NCBI GenBank assembly: GCA_963691655.1
Contig: OY829326.1
Location: forward strand, 10,528,878 to 10,592,877
DNA: 64,000 nt
Source of the DNA: Toxonevra muliebris
Lineage: Eukaryota > Arthropoda > Insecta > Diptera > Pallopteridae
Reading direction: 5' to 3'
Position numbers and translations under genes: made by a program. Shown piece after piece: positions 49,487-59,899 of the stretch (position 1 is its first letter; each line of letters starts with the position of its first letter). The notes below the pieces were generated by a model. It was given only the letters and a program-made list of their open reading frames with translations. It made no database searches and was not told the DNA's origin.

Positions 49487-50314
49487 TTAATCAAAACTTT
49501 GTAGTAAATTTCGCGCACGTTGATATTTTGATGATTCTACAATCATTTGCCGGTCTTGTTCATCGGTCTTTAGTGCACATTGCTTATCCAATTGGTCAAT
49601 CAAATCTTCTGCTAGTTTTGTTATTTTGTCTTTAGCTGCTCCTTTCGACCCTGAAAGATATTCAAGAGCAATTGGCCATATTTCGGCGTCAATCTTCTCC
49701 TCTTCGAAAACGCTTTGCTGTATTGAAATCTGTCGCAATTTTTCAAATTTCCATTCGGCACGAGCTGTCTTCCATTTGCGTAAATACTCCTCGTTTCGTT
49801 GCTTTTCTTTTCCCACCAATTGATCTTTTTGCGCATCTACGCGTTGCTGATGTTTTTGTTTTTTCTTTTGTCGCACTGTCAGCACAGCTTTTGTGTTCTC
49901 AGGCTTTTCACTTTCACGTAGCTCTTCCAAGGTAGGTTCATGCAAGTCATCGGTGGCATCCTCATTATCATCTTTGCCACCAGCTTTGTCCGAGTCTTCT
50001 TCTTCCGATATTTTGCTGCGTTTTTCCTTGATTTTACTTTGGTTTTTATTATGTTTGCGTTTTGCCGCTTTTGTTGTTGTACTTTCTATAATTATTTAAT
50101 ATTTGGGTGAACATTTTAAGTTTAAGCTTTTATTAAATTTAATGTTACCTGCTTTCTGGTCTGGTTGTGGTGGTTCTGTCACTTCCTCTCCTTCCACAAT
50201 CAAACTTTTGCTTGCCACCTCTTCATCATGCTCTGTCGCAGTATGTTTACGTTTTTTGGCTTTTGCCTGTTTTGTTGCAGCTGTTTTAACTATTCGATTT
50301 TCTAATTTCGCCAT
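49487..50314 (-). CDS. C7orf50-like WKF domain protein
   Basis: Exon 1 (50314-50149) begins at ATG (MAKLENRIVK). A 63-bp intron (gtaac...tatag) follows, and exon 2 (50085-49487) continues in phase 1, giving 254 residues. Upstream in-frame sequence has no earlier ATG. Residues 1-100 are Lys-rich and acidic (KQAKAKKRKH, EEEDSDKAGG). The C-terminal part carries the hallmark of the WKF family (human C7orf50): YLRKWKTARAEWKFEKLRQI with WKF at 167-169, then FEEEKIDAEIWPIALEYLSG and a helical tail. Human C7orf50 is nucleolar and linked to ribosome biogenesis; the exact role is unknown. It is longer than the human protein (194) through its N-terminal region. It is convergent with NOM1 and divergent from the next gene. 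Confidence 0.85.
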
Positions 50315-51273
50315 TTGTTTATTAAAATTTCCAAGCAAATCTTCAATTGCCAATAGAAAATTACGACCAACGTGCAAATTATATTTGATGGATCTGTCAA
50401 AGTTCCAGTCAACTGGGTATGTTCGTTTTATTTGTACACAAGAGATTTCAATGGCGTTGCCGATATGTTTTCTTTACAACTAACTTTCTAGTAAATTAAT
50501 CCATTCAAAGCAAGATGGCAGCGCGATTGTACGGCTGCAAAATAAAACAACGAAAAATATGTGTATGCAACAAACAAACAAAAACAAACGAATGACAATG
50601 TGAAAAGGAAAAATGAAAAAGTGCTCGGATTGTTTATGAAAGATATTTAAAAATATTATTATTATTAAACCGCAAATTAAAAAATGTAAAGCGTAAACTG
50701 TTAATAAGCAAATTATAAACAGTTAGATTTGAATGTAGTAAATTTTACGCGGAAAAATTTTGAAAAATTGTGTGTAGTAAAACAAAAATTCCCAATTATA
50801 CCACAAGCAAAAGGAAGCGCTTAAACCAGCAAATAAGCCAAAAGAAGTCGCGAAAATATATTTTATTTGGGCAATTAATTAACTCCTGATTAGCAATTAG
50901 TAAAGTTTTAATTGATTAGTGTAACATACATATATTCTAAAAACCATATTCTAAATTAGAAATTAAGGTAAGTTGAGGTTTTGCTATTTATCAAATTAAA
51001 CATATTTATTGCCCACAACGCTCACTGCCCATGCTGGCCTATCCGGCCGGAAGGCTTAAATGAGAGTAGAGCGTGCGAATCGGCGCATAGTTAGGATGTA
51101 AGGGTTAGAGCTCTGACAGCCTTGGTTGGCAGCATAAAGTGCATATATTCTGCAAATATATAGAAAGGCGGCAGCGGTCTTTTATTAGTAAAATTGTTAA
51201 AGTCGATTTTAGTTTTACAATTTGAAATTAAAAAACGTGTATTTTATTTTCAATATTAAAATATAATATAAAA
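50315..51273 (+). promoter_or_regulatory. Divergent promoter and non-coding leader exon
   Basis: About 1 kb between the WKF gene start and the first coding exon to the right. A consensus donor AAG|gtaagt at 50967/50968 is preceded by 400 bp of A-rich leader-like sequence on the plus strand. This suggests a 5' UTR exon from about 50.5 kb to 50967. A GC-richer patch at 51020-51130 lies in the putative first intron. Confidence 0.4.
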
Positions 51274-51316
51274 ATGCCGTTCCGTATTGTGTGCTTTAAT
51301 TCCAAGTGCAAGTTTT

Positions 51317-51678
51317 ATGTCATCAATAAGATTATTTTGCGGTCAAGGACATGCGCGCACATCATCACCATCTTCGTCGTCCTCATCTTTACAGGCGTTA
51401 GCTGAAATGGGAATGGAGAATTTTGAAGGTCAGTTTAAACATTTATTAATTTATAATTATTAAATCAGGCATTTACTTATTGTCTGAGTTTCAGCAACTG
51501 AATACAATGAGTCTTCTTTTCCATGTCTTTAAACTTCTATGAAAACCACACATAAAAAATTATTAAAAATGTATAGCAGCGCTTTCGAAAAAAAAACTGC
51601 TGGAATATTTGAAGTTATTAGATCAAAAAGAGTATCGGCTTATTCGTGCGTTCATATCTTCAACCTGTGTTATTCCAA
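51317..51678 (+). CDS. Probable first coding exons of an unknown gene
   Basis: Two short plus-strand exons can be read. Exon A (51317-51428) starts at ATG with MSSIRLFCGQGHARTSSPS, followed by a serine run, and ends ALAEMGMENFE at a good donor (gtcagt) in phase 1. Exon B starts at 51577 or 51580 (tandem acceptor tagcag) and continues in frame as KKKLLEYLKLLDQKEYRLIR, then AFISSTCVIP. It may end at the donor A|gtaaat at 51678; otherwise a TAG follows seven codons later. I do not recognise the protein. The helix with EYRLIRA faintly recalls smoothelin N-terminal repeats, too weak to name. Downstream exons would lie beyond the transposon-rich DNA to the right. A competing ATG at 51274 opens a 43-codon overlapping frame, but it is removed if an acceptor near 51305 is used. 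Confidence 0.45.
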
Positions 51679-51679
51679 G

Positions 51680-52206
51680 TAAATGCAACACCTTTTAGGT
51701 AATATTAACGGTAATATTTGAGAGGAAAAAAAACTGTTTTGTAACTTGGACGAAATCACTTAAGCAATTATGCACTTTAGATTTAAGAAATAACAGGCTT
51801 AAACTTATTAAAACCGAAGATTATTTGGCGAAATCGGTGTGATATGACAATAGTTAAAAATGGTCAAAATCACAACTTAGTAATGCTATTCTGTAGTCAA
51901 AGTCAGATTCTAAAATAACATGACGTGCTATATGTAGTTCTTTTGAAGTAAGTACATTTGAGGTATTAACATATACCAATGTTTTTTAAACCATTCAAAT
52001 ACAAAATTCATATAATATAAAATAGACTTACTCCACTTCCAAAGAAAATGGCTCATATGTATATCATAACAGTATGTAGTAGTAGTGCACTGCAAAAGTG
52101 TTACGCTTCTGTACAAACTTTTCTGTAACAATGCTTCTTTACACAAGACATTTATCAAATAAGACGTCTAGTTTCAAATCCAGATAACTCACTTTTTCGC
52201 CGAAGT
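51680..52206. other. Gene-less stretch, probable intron
   Basis: AT-rich sequence following the last proposed exon, with no frame of interest. Confidence 0.4.
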
Positions 52207-52214
52207 CTTACAAA

Positions 52215-53844
52215 CAGTGGCGGTTCTAGGATTTGGGTTTGGGGGGGGGGGAGAGGGGGGTTCGTTTTTACTAAATTAAAAGATAAATATCAGACTCACT
52301 ATCGACAAAAACCCAGACCTTGGCCAAAACCTAGTGCAAAAGATTTATCAAATACAGATCAAAAATTAAAACATAACTGGAACAAAATTCAAACTAAAAT
52401 CAGATGAAAATTTAGGCGGAAATTTCGACCAAATTTCAAACTAAAATTCAAATACTTTTTTCAGATCAAAAACTCGAAAAGAAATTTAATTAAGTTAACA
52501 GTTGATTTCGGTAGTACTTTAAACGAATTTTTAAAATATATATTCATATCACTCTTAGCATCGATATCACTATTAATATCGGCCTGGTGGTGAGTTTACA
52601 ATCTCATAACTCCATAACAAAGCACTTAATTTTTACGAAAAATTAAATACGTTCTTTATGCCTGTTATACGTTACTTAAAATGTAAATACATCTTAATTT
52701 GACCAAAAAACCAATACATTTTAAATTTCAACGAAGTCCGTACACGCTTTCGGGTACGAATCAGACCAAAATTCCAACAAAAATCGTCCAAAATGAGATC
52801 AAATTCAGGTCAAAACTTAGATTAAAAACCGATTCAGACCGAATCAAAACCAAAATCAGTTTTCAAATTCATTCCAAAATTCAAAAAAAATGTACACCAC
52901 AACTCAGACCAATAGTTAGACAAAACTTTAAGCCAAATGGACACCAAATACCGAACGAAAGTAAACAAAAATTCAGACCAAAAACTATTAGGAATATCTG
53001 ATAAATATTTACATCAAAAAATATTAACTTAAACAAAAACTATGCCAAAATTCCAGACGAATTCAGACCAAATTTCAAAAGAAAATTCAGACCGATTTCG
53101 GACCGAAATTCAGACCAAAATAATATCTAAATCAAGCCAGTTCAGACGAAAATATTGACCACAACTCAAACTAAGAGTTAGATTAAAACTGAGGTTAAAA
53201 AGACGCCAAATACAAATTAAAAGCAAACCAAAATTTAGACAAGTAATCAGATCAAACGCTGGTCTGCAAACGCTGGAAATCAAATCAAAATTTAGAACAA
53301 ACATGGATTAAAATTCAAACCAAATTCAGATTAAAATTCAAACCAAATTCAGATTAAAATTCAAACTAAAATAAAACAAAATTCTGATATACAATCAAAC
53401 CAGAATTCAGGGCAAAAACGGAAAAGTTAAACCAATATCAGACTAAAATTCAGTGCAAAATTCAATCCAAAAACTAGACTATTATCAAGCTTTCTAAAAA
53501 TAAGACATTTATAAGCTGGCGTTGAAATTGTAGATTTAATGTAGTCTGAATGTATTTAGTAACCAGTTGCACTGTAACGTGCATCCTATTGGCACGCCCA
53601 GCATGGCGGCTAATCAGAATTGAAATTATTATTATTAAAATAAAATATAATATAAAATAATATTTTAAATCCTAAAGTTTTTCCTTTGTTGAAAGTGTAT
53701 ACTTTTCACTGCTGATGGCTATTTATTTGGAAAAATCTAAATATTTTTGATTTCTCTAAAATTACTCTTTACTATAAGATTGTCGGGTTCTGGGAGGGGG
53801 TGGAAGGCTTCAGCCCCTATAGCCCCCCTCTGGATACGCTACTG
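52215..53844. mobile_element. hAT-like element made of short repeats
   Basis: The left end CAGTGGCGGTTCTAGG plus a G run is mirrored on the right by a C run and CTCTGGATACGCTACTG (inverse CAGTAGCGTATCCAGAG). The flanking 8-mers CTTACAAA (52207-52214) and TTTACAAA (53845-53852) match at 7 of 8, the hAT duplication length. The interior has no transposase. From about 52290 to 53480 it consists largely of degenerate copies of a unit like CAGACCAAAATTCAAA. Confidence 0.8.
52290..53480. repeat. Degenerate CAGACCAAAATTC minisatellite
   Basis: Dozens of imperfect 10-16 bp units (cagaccaaaattc, cagatcaaaaat, aaactaaaattcaga) all in one orientation fill the body of the 52215-53844 element. Spacing is irregular, so the units have diverged by point changes and indels. 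The frame at 52699-53001 is a by-product of the repeat. Confidence 0.75.
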
Positions 53845-53852
53845 TTTACAAA

Positions 53853-56800
53853 GCCGAAGTTCTCATGCACCTCATAAGTTTCAAATTTTACATACACTTA
53901 ATTCCCATTTATTTTCCAATGTAAAACTTGTGATTAGTTAAGAAAACTTAAACTTTTTAGTCTTTATTCACTCATTTTTGAATTTCTGTAAATATTAATT
54001 TCGGTGACTTATCTGGGTTTGAAACTAAACGACTCAAATGATAAACATAAAGTTTATTAAGATATAAATTATTGCACATAACAAAAACTAATAAAAACAA
54101 ATTTAATTTGTAATAAAAAATCGAATGCACAAAGAAAAATCAACAGGCGTATAAATTTTCCATTAAATTCACCACTTTGTTATGATAAAATGAAGCGTGC
54201 GTTTGTGCCAATAGCAACTCCAACCGCAGCAGTACCATTTGCTTCACCCAAAGTATATTGTTTGTAGTGTTCAAGACTTATGCATTGTGAGCACCAATTG
54301 TTATTCTAATAAAAAACCAAAAATTCTGTACAAATCTCAACAGAATTACACGATAGACGGAAAAACAAAAGCAAAACTATATTAATGTGTATGTATGTAT
54401 TTATATACATATATATAAAATTAAAAGAAAATTTTACGCTTCTGTTGATTTACGTTTGAGGGATGCCATTTAAAGTTTTTGGATTTTCATTTTTGCTATT
54501 GCTTGCTTCTTCTTTTTCTGTTGGCTCTTTGTTTCACAAATGTGAAATGCTATTTTCTTCCTCCGCACTAAACTAATGCGCCGAGCTTCTTTTCTGCGCT
54601 GCGTTGCGTTGCTCTGCTTTTTTTTTGAATGGCTGCTTGCTTTTTCCATTTCCCAAATGATTCGAATCAGTTTAACGTTGTTTGCGTACTGAAAGTGAAC
54701 GTTTTCTCGTCTAATTCTTGGATTCTCGTGGTTTCCGTCGTGTGTCGTTTTCCTTGTGCATATTTTCTTCTTTTTTTTTTTTTTTGAATTTTTGCTAAAA
54801 TAATATTTGCTATTCCACTTGCAATTTTATCTACAATATTTATATGCTCGAAGTATTTCCGGTGTTGAAAAAGAATATAAAAAATGACAACTTGTTTTTA
54901 TTCGTGTTGGTACACACGCGCGTATGAGTAACATCGAATTTAATACTTGTTTTCATGATTTCGAAAAACCTTTCTGTATATTTTGTGTCATTATTCTGAA
55001 TATAATTTTAAAGTGAATATGCGAAATGCTTTCAACATAAGCGTTGAAGAGAAAAAGTGTTTAAAATAAAATTTGGCAATCATGTTAAGTGCGCAATATT
55101 TGCGTTTGAAAATATAAATTTTATTAAAAATCTCTTTAACATGTATTAGTTAGTTACCAACAACTAATTTGCTTTGCATTTGTAACCATGTAAATGTGTA
55201 ATTCAAAACCATTGCCGTATACATATACGAGTATTTTTCTAACATTGTTTTGAAGTTTCTAATTGGATTGTCAACATTTCACCATTCAACATTACAACAA
55301 AACTATTTACTACTTACATATTACTTTAGTACGTTTACATTTACATGCATGCGGCATGCGGCATGCGACAACAGCATGTCTCAACAACATCATATTGCAC
55401 TCTACTTTCGACCTCCTCCACCACCAATAATATCATCATTGCCAACAACACCAGTGCTGCAGCTTTGTTGACCTGTGCTGCGGTTGAAATAATCAATATT
55501 AAAGTGTTTTGTTTATAATTTGTGCACGTTTTTTCTTCTGGTTTCCCTTGCGGCTGTCGTCACTGAGTTGTTACTGTGGAGACGATATTATACAAAACAA
55601 AGTAGAAAAATATCGAAAAAATAGTAAAAACCCACAATTTTCATTAAACACCGGAAATATTTATTTAAAAAATTAAAAACTCGATTGTTTTTTGTACTTA
55701 CGTTAAAAAAAAAGAAAAAAATTATAAAAAAATATTCAACGATATGCTAGAAAACGAAATATTCTTTTAAACATTTAAACTCTTTGGATTATCAATAGTA
55801 GCAAATCAGTACCACAAATTTGTGTAAGTAGAAATATATATGTATATAGTTATATTTAAAATACCCAGAAAGAAAACTATGAACCTCAAAAAAGTTCTTT
55901 CAGCAAATTGTTTATTATTTTTTTCTTCTCAAGAACATATATTTTACAAGAATCATTCTAAAAATAAACATCCGACCCCACTAACTATACCTAGAAAAAT
56001 TTGTTATTTTTTCATCTACATTTTGTTTATAAACAACTTTATTACATGAATAGCACATAAGCTGCTCGTTTATTCGGCAATAAAAAAAGAAAAACATTTG
56101 ATTAAGATATTCATACATACGCACAAAGTAGCCTCAACAAAACATCATCATCAACATGATCATTATAATAATAACCAGCAGCAGTAGCAGCAGCAGCAGC
56201 AGTTCTAGTAATAGTTTCCACCACATGAGCACCAGCAACAGCAGAAGCAATAGTTGCTGCAGAGTTGTTGCCTGTCATCAATGAATCATTGAGATTGCCT
56301 GCTGCTGCCTGCAGTTATTCTAAACATTAAAATTCCCTTGGTTGCATTTGAAAAAAAAGTATTGTATATTTTTTTTAATTCATTGCAATGCAACAACAAG
56401 TTTCATACTCACACTCACACTTACTCTTCTGCATATCTAATGAATAGCCTAAATGTGTATCTCTCGGATGCAATATGTGGTTATTCAAAGCTCTTTTCAA
56501 ATATTTGGTTTCTTCTACTTCTAATTCACTATCTGCTGAGATTACCTCATCGGTGTCATCGCCGTGCATGTAGCATTTCCGTTTTAAGTTTTATATTTTT
56601 CCATTTTCCCCACTCAATGTTAGCGGCATGCATACAAATGAGTGTACTCGTACTATGTACCAAAGTAGTTCAAATTTGTTTTAAAAAAGATTTCAGATTT
56701 ATTCATTGAAAAGCACATGCTGTGTGCCGCGCTGTTGCTGACTCCTTACTTTATTGTGTGCTGCGGCCACCTTGACGCACTTATATACTTTTAACATTTG

Positions 56801-57340
56801 TATTTGAAATTCTTATACATTTCTTATTCTTTTTTTTTTATTTAACAACCCTACAACACTAAAGTGTAATTTTTTGTAGCACAAATGTCAAATATTGCTT
56901 TTTAAGGGTCAGTCAACAATTTGCGCGTTGTCAATGTTAAATGCAATTTTTTGTTTGCATTATAAATGCAAACAAAAAAAGAGTCGGGTGGTTTTTTGTA
57001 TCAAATACGTTTATGAAAAATTTATATTATAACATGTTGACGCTACGAAATGAATGCTACAGCAAGTTATATGCGACTGTATAAAATTTGGTTATAACTA
57101 TTTCATTAATACCAGCAGATGCCTAAACTCAAAATATGTCAACACAAATTAGTAATTACTGAACTATTATTAACATACTTACCTATGTAAATATTTAAAA
57201 ATAGTAACATATGATTATTACAATAATTAGCTTTTTTTGTGAGCATACTTTGCCTAAGTATTCCATCAATTTCAACGGATTTAGTGTCAATAGTGCATAT
57301 ATTATGGATATTATAAATTAATCGAAAATAGACTGCGAGA
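53853..57340. other. Gene-less stretch, probable intron
   Basis: No exon or transposon protein was recognised. The stretch contains a poly-T run near 54771-54785 and GCATGCGGCATGCGGCATGCG repeats near 55348. A CAG/AGC triplet array is listed separately. Confidence 0.4.
56174..56270 (+). repeat. CAG/AGC trinucleotide repeat
   Basis: An imperfect AGC run at 56176-56202 is followed by scattered AGC/AAC triplets. A 41-codon frame through it (about 56156-56284) encodes a Ser run and ends at TGA. Such tracts are common in fly transcripts, but no splice context supports an exon. Confidence 0.7.
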
Positions 57341-57344
57341 TGGG

Positions 57345-57710
57345 TGCAGGGGTACAGTCATAACAGATGACAACAAATAAATCTATACGTCTACCTAATG
57401 ATTTCACGGTTTTTCAGGCTGAAGTCTTGATATAGCCACTTATCACAGGAAGATGTAAAGTTGCTATTTTCATCGACAGCCAGGCAGTACTTCTCTTGAC
57501 GTATACTTGGGAGTCGTCATTTGCACTTTGTTCAACTGGCTAATCGGAGGTAGAAGTCACTAACATCCTGTATTACTTCGCGTGCGTCTTGTGGGTGGGT
57601 ACCAATACTGCTAAGCTTACTGCTGTCTACACTGGTGGCTGGTGCATTAGTTTTCTGAATGTCTGGGAACGTATTTCCTCGATAACCTGTCTGATTGCTT
57701 AGATGTCAAC
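57345..57710 (+). pseudogene. LINE RNase H remnant
   Basis: Plus-strand translation gives LPNDFTVFQAEVLI and then VAIFIDSQAVL, with a stop between them. These are the second and third blocks of the RNase H domain of LINE polyproteins. Stops and deletions interrupt the rest, and no reverse transcriptase is seen nearby. Confidence 0.65.
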
Positions 57711-58307
57711 GCAAAGACTTCATTTCTATTTTGGAAAAAAATTATTTGATTTTCAAAAGTCAAAAACAAATACGTTAGTTTTTGTGGTTGAGATTCCCTT
57801 TTCAGGTTTTTTTTTCGAAATTTTAAGTTTTCCTGTGTTTAATTTATTAGATTTTGAATAGTAAGTTTTGTGCAACTTGGATACGCATAATTAAAGAAAA
57901 TTAATTAATAGCTTCGAAACTAAAAGTGAACTCAAAAAATCCTGAAACACGTATTACTTATTTTTTGTATTACTTTACCCATTTTTCGTGGTCCCAACTC
58001 AGTTATTTTTTTTTTGTCGCACAGTGTTTTATTTATAGTGCTTCAATGAAATGTGCTATTGGTGCTAGTATAGTTGTGTACAATAGATTCAGTATTAATC
58101 CAAATGTTTAGTTTAGAGCACTGGGATAATAGTTACTTAAAAATTCGCATACGTAAAGCCCTGCTGACAAGAAAAAACTGAAACTGGGTAAAAGCAAACA
58201 AATCATAAGAAGATTCGTGGTGTTGACGATTGAGTACCTATGGACCTGGTTAAGGGAGGCGATTCCGTGCAGAAAATAAACTATCAACACAGTGTTAGAT
58301 ATGTATA

Positions 58308-58553
58308 TCGCTGCCTTAATTTGCTAAGGCCCTAACATGCGATTTTCAAATTTTACAAGAGAAGCAAAAAACATTTTGTTATTTACATAGAGTACTGCTC
58401 TGAGAATTTTTAATTTAAATTAAAAAAAAGATCGTAGGTTTTCGGTGCAGGTTTCTAAAATTTTTAACACAGACGAAAGTGGGCATGCTTTATCATAATC
58501 CATCAGAAATTCGATACTGTTAAGGCCTTAGCAAATTAAGGCAGCGATATGTA
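58308..58553. repeat. Short inverted repeat pair
   Basis: TATCGCTGCCTTAATTTGC at 58308-58326 continues as TAAGGCCCTAAC. It is inverted at about 58522-58553 (TTAAGGCCTTAGC then AAATTAAGGCAGCGATA). The arms of about 32 bp flank roughly 180 bp. It may be a MITE, but no clear target duplication is visible. Confidence 0.55.
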
Positions 58554-58844
58554 AACCACCGACGAGGAGGTTTAAAGTATCTGAAAATTTATGAATTTCT
58601 TCTTAATAATTTCAAGAAGCGCTAATTTTACTTTAATGTTTAACTACCTCGCGAACACATTCAAAACTGACCGTGATAAAGTTTGAATAACCAGAAAAAT
58701 ATTCTTTGTTGCCAAGGAATAAGACAAAATATTCTGATATATACAAAATAAAAAATGAAGATCATATGCCTTGTATTCGCTTCGGAAGAAGATAAGATGT
58801 CAGGTTCCCGAAACGTGATCATGGTTAAATCTAGAGGTTGTACT

Positions 58845-59890
58845 CCGGGGTCTCCGTCATGTCTTCTATCCCGACGGATCCAAAACCTCAAACGGTACTG
58901 GATCTGTTTGGTACTTGGACGATAGGACCAAGTATTTTTTTTCCATTGGAAAGATGGCGTCAGTCTTCCTATCGGAGGTTTTCTTTATCCTAGACGTGGT
59001 GAGCTGGATAATGGAGAAGAGATGGCATGGGAAGTGCATAGGTATCTGCAGTGATAGCCAAGCTGTACTGAAGGTCCTTGCTAACCCTGTCAGCTCCTCA
59101 AAATTGGTCAGCGAGTGTAAGGCAAAACTAAATAGTGTTGCAAAACACAACAAGTTATGCCTTATATGGGTTCCAGGATACTGTGTTGCAGAGAATGAAC
59201 TAGCTTATAAACTAGCTAATGAAGGTTCTGCAATTACACTATGGCGTCCTGAACCTTTACTTGGCGTATGTTCTGGGAGATCATGCATTGTACCAACGAT
59301 TTCGTGGGTTCTACCCATAGAGAAAGATGGTCCGAGCTTGACTCCTCCAGAACCGCAAAGCGCTTCGTGGGACAACCTAACAAGAAATCAGGGGAATTTC
59401 TTCTGAAACTGAGAAGAAAGAACCTGAGATTACCGGTGGGTGTCATCACAGGTCACAACATATCTGGTCAGCTTATGACTAACATGGGCGTCATCACCGA
59501 TCCAATTTGCCAATCGTGTCTTGAGGACGACAATACTACGGAGAAAGGCTGTACAGATTAAGGCTGTTGGGTAGTGATGTCTTGAGTATGAATAATGTCC
59601 ATACTCTCCATATTCCTGAGTTTCTAAGGTTCAACAGTGAAACAAGATACCCTAGACCTTTCTTCTTCCCATTTATCCCCTCACATAACTTTCCTGTATT
59701 TTCTCTTTTCTACTGGTTCTATTTTTGGGTATAGTACAATGGTCCTCGTGACTGAGTGCTTTGGTCATTTTATCAAAACTGAGTACCTACTGTACTGTAA
59801 ATAGTTTCGGGGACTCACTAATAAAAGAACATTCGGGGTACATTTGAGGTACCACACCAACTTGCCCCAAACTCTTTATGTCTAGTTTGT
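58845..59890 (+). pseudogene. LINE 3' end with RNase H and zinc-finger tail
   Basis: One plus-strand frame from about 58858 to 59406 reads VFYPDGSKTSNGTGS (first RNase H block), SEVFFIL (acidic block), CSDSQAVLKVL and LCLIWVPGYCVAENELAYKLA. These cover the complete RNase H motif order, with WVPGH changed to WVPGY and GNE changed to AENE. After a frameshift, TGHNISGQLMTNMGV and CQSCLEDDNTT give the C-terminal Cys motif usual in these LINEs. The 3' UTR probably runs to about 59.9 kb. No reverse transcriptase lies upstream, so this is a 5'-truncated copy, as target-primed insertion leaves. Confidence 0.78.
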
Positions 59891-59899
59891 GTACGCGTA

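Noticed and set aside
52699..53001. 100-codon frame as a coding exon
   Set aside because: It is produced by the CAGACCAAAATTC-type repeats; the Lys/Gln/Ile/Asn composition is that of the repeat, with no splice context.
56156..56284. Ser-rich 41-codon frame through the CAG repeat
   Set aside because: Short, microsatellite-driven, with no acceptor or donor; kept only as a repeat.
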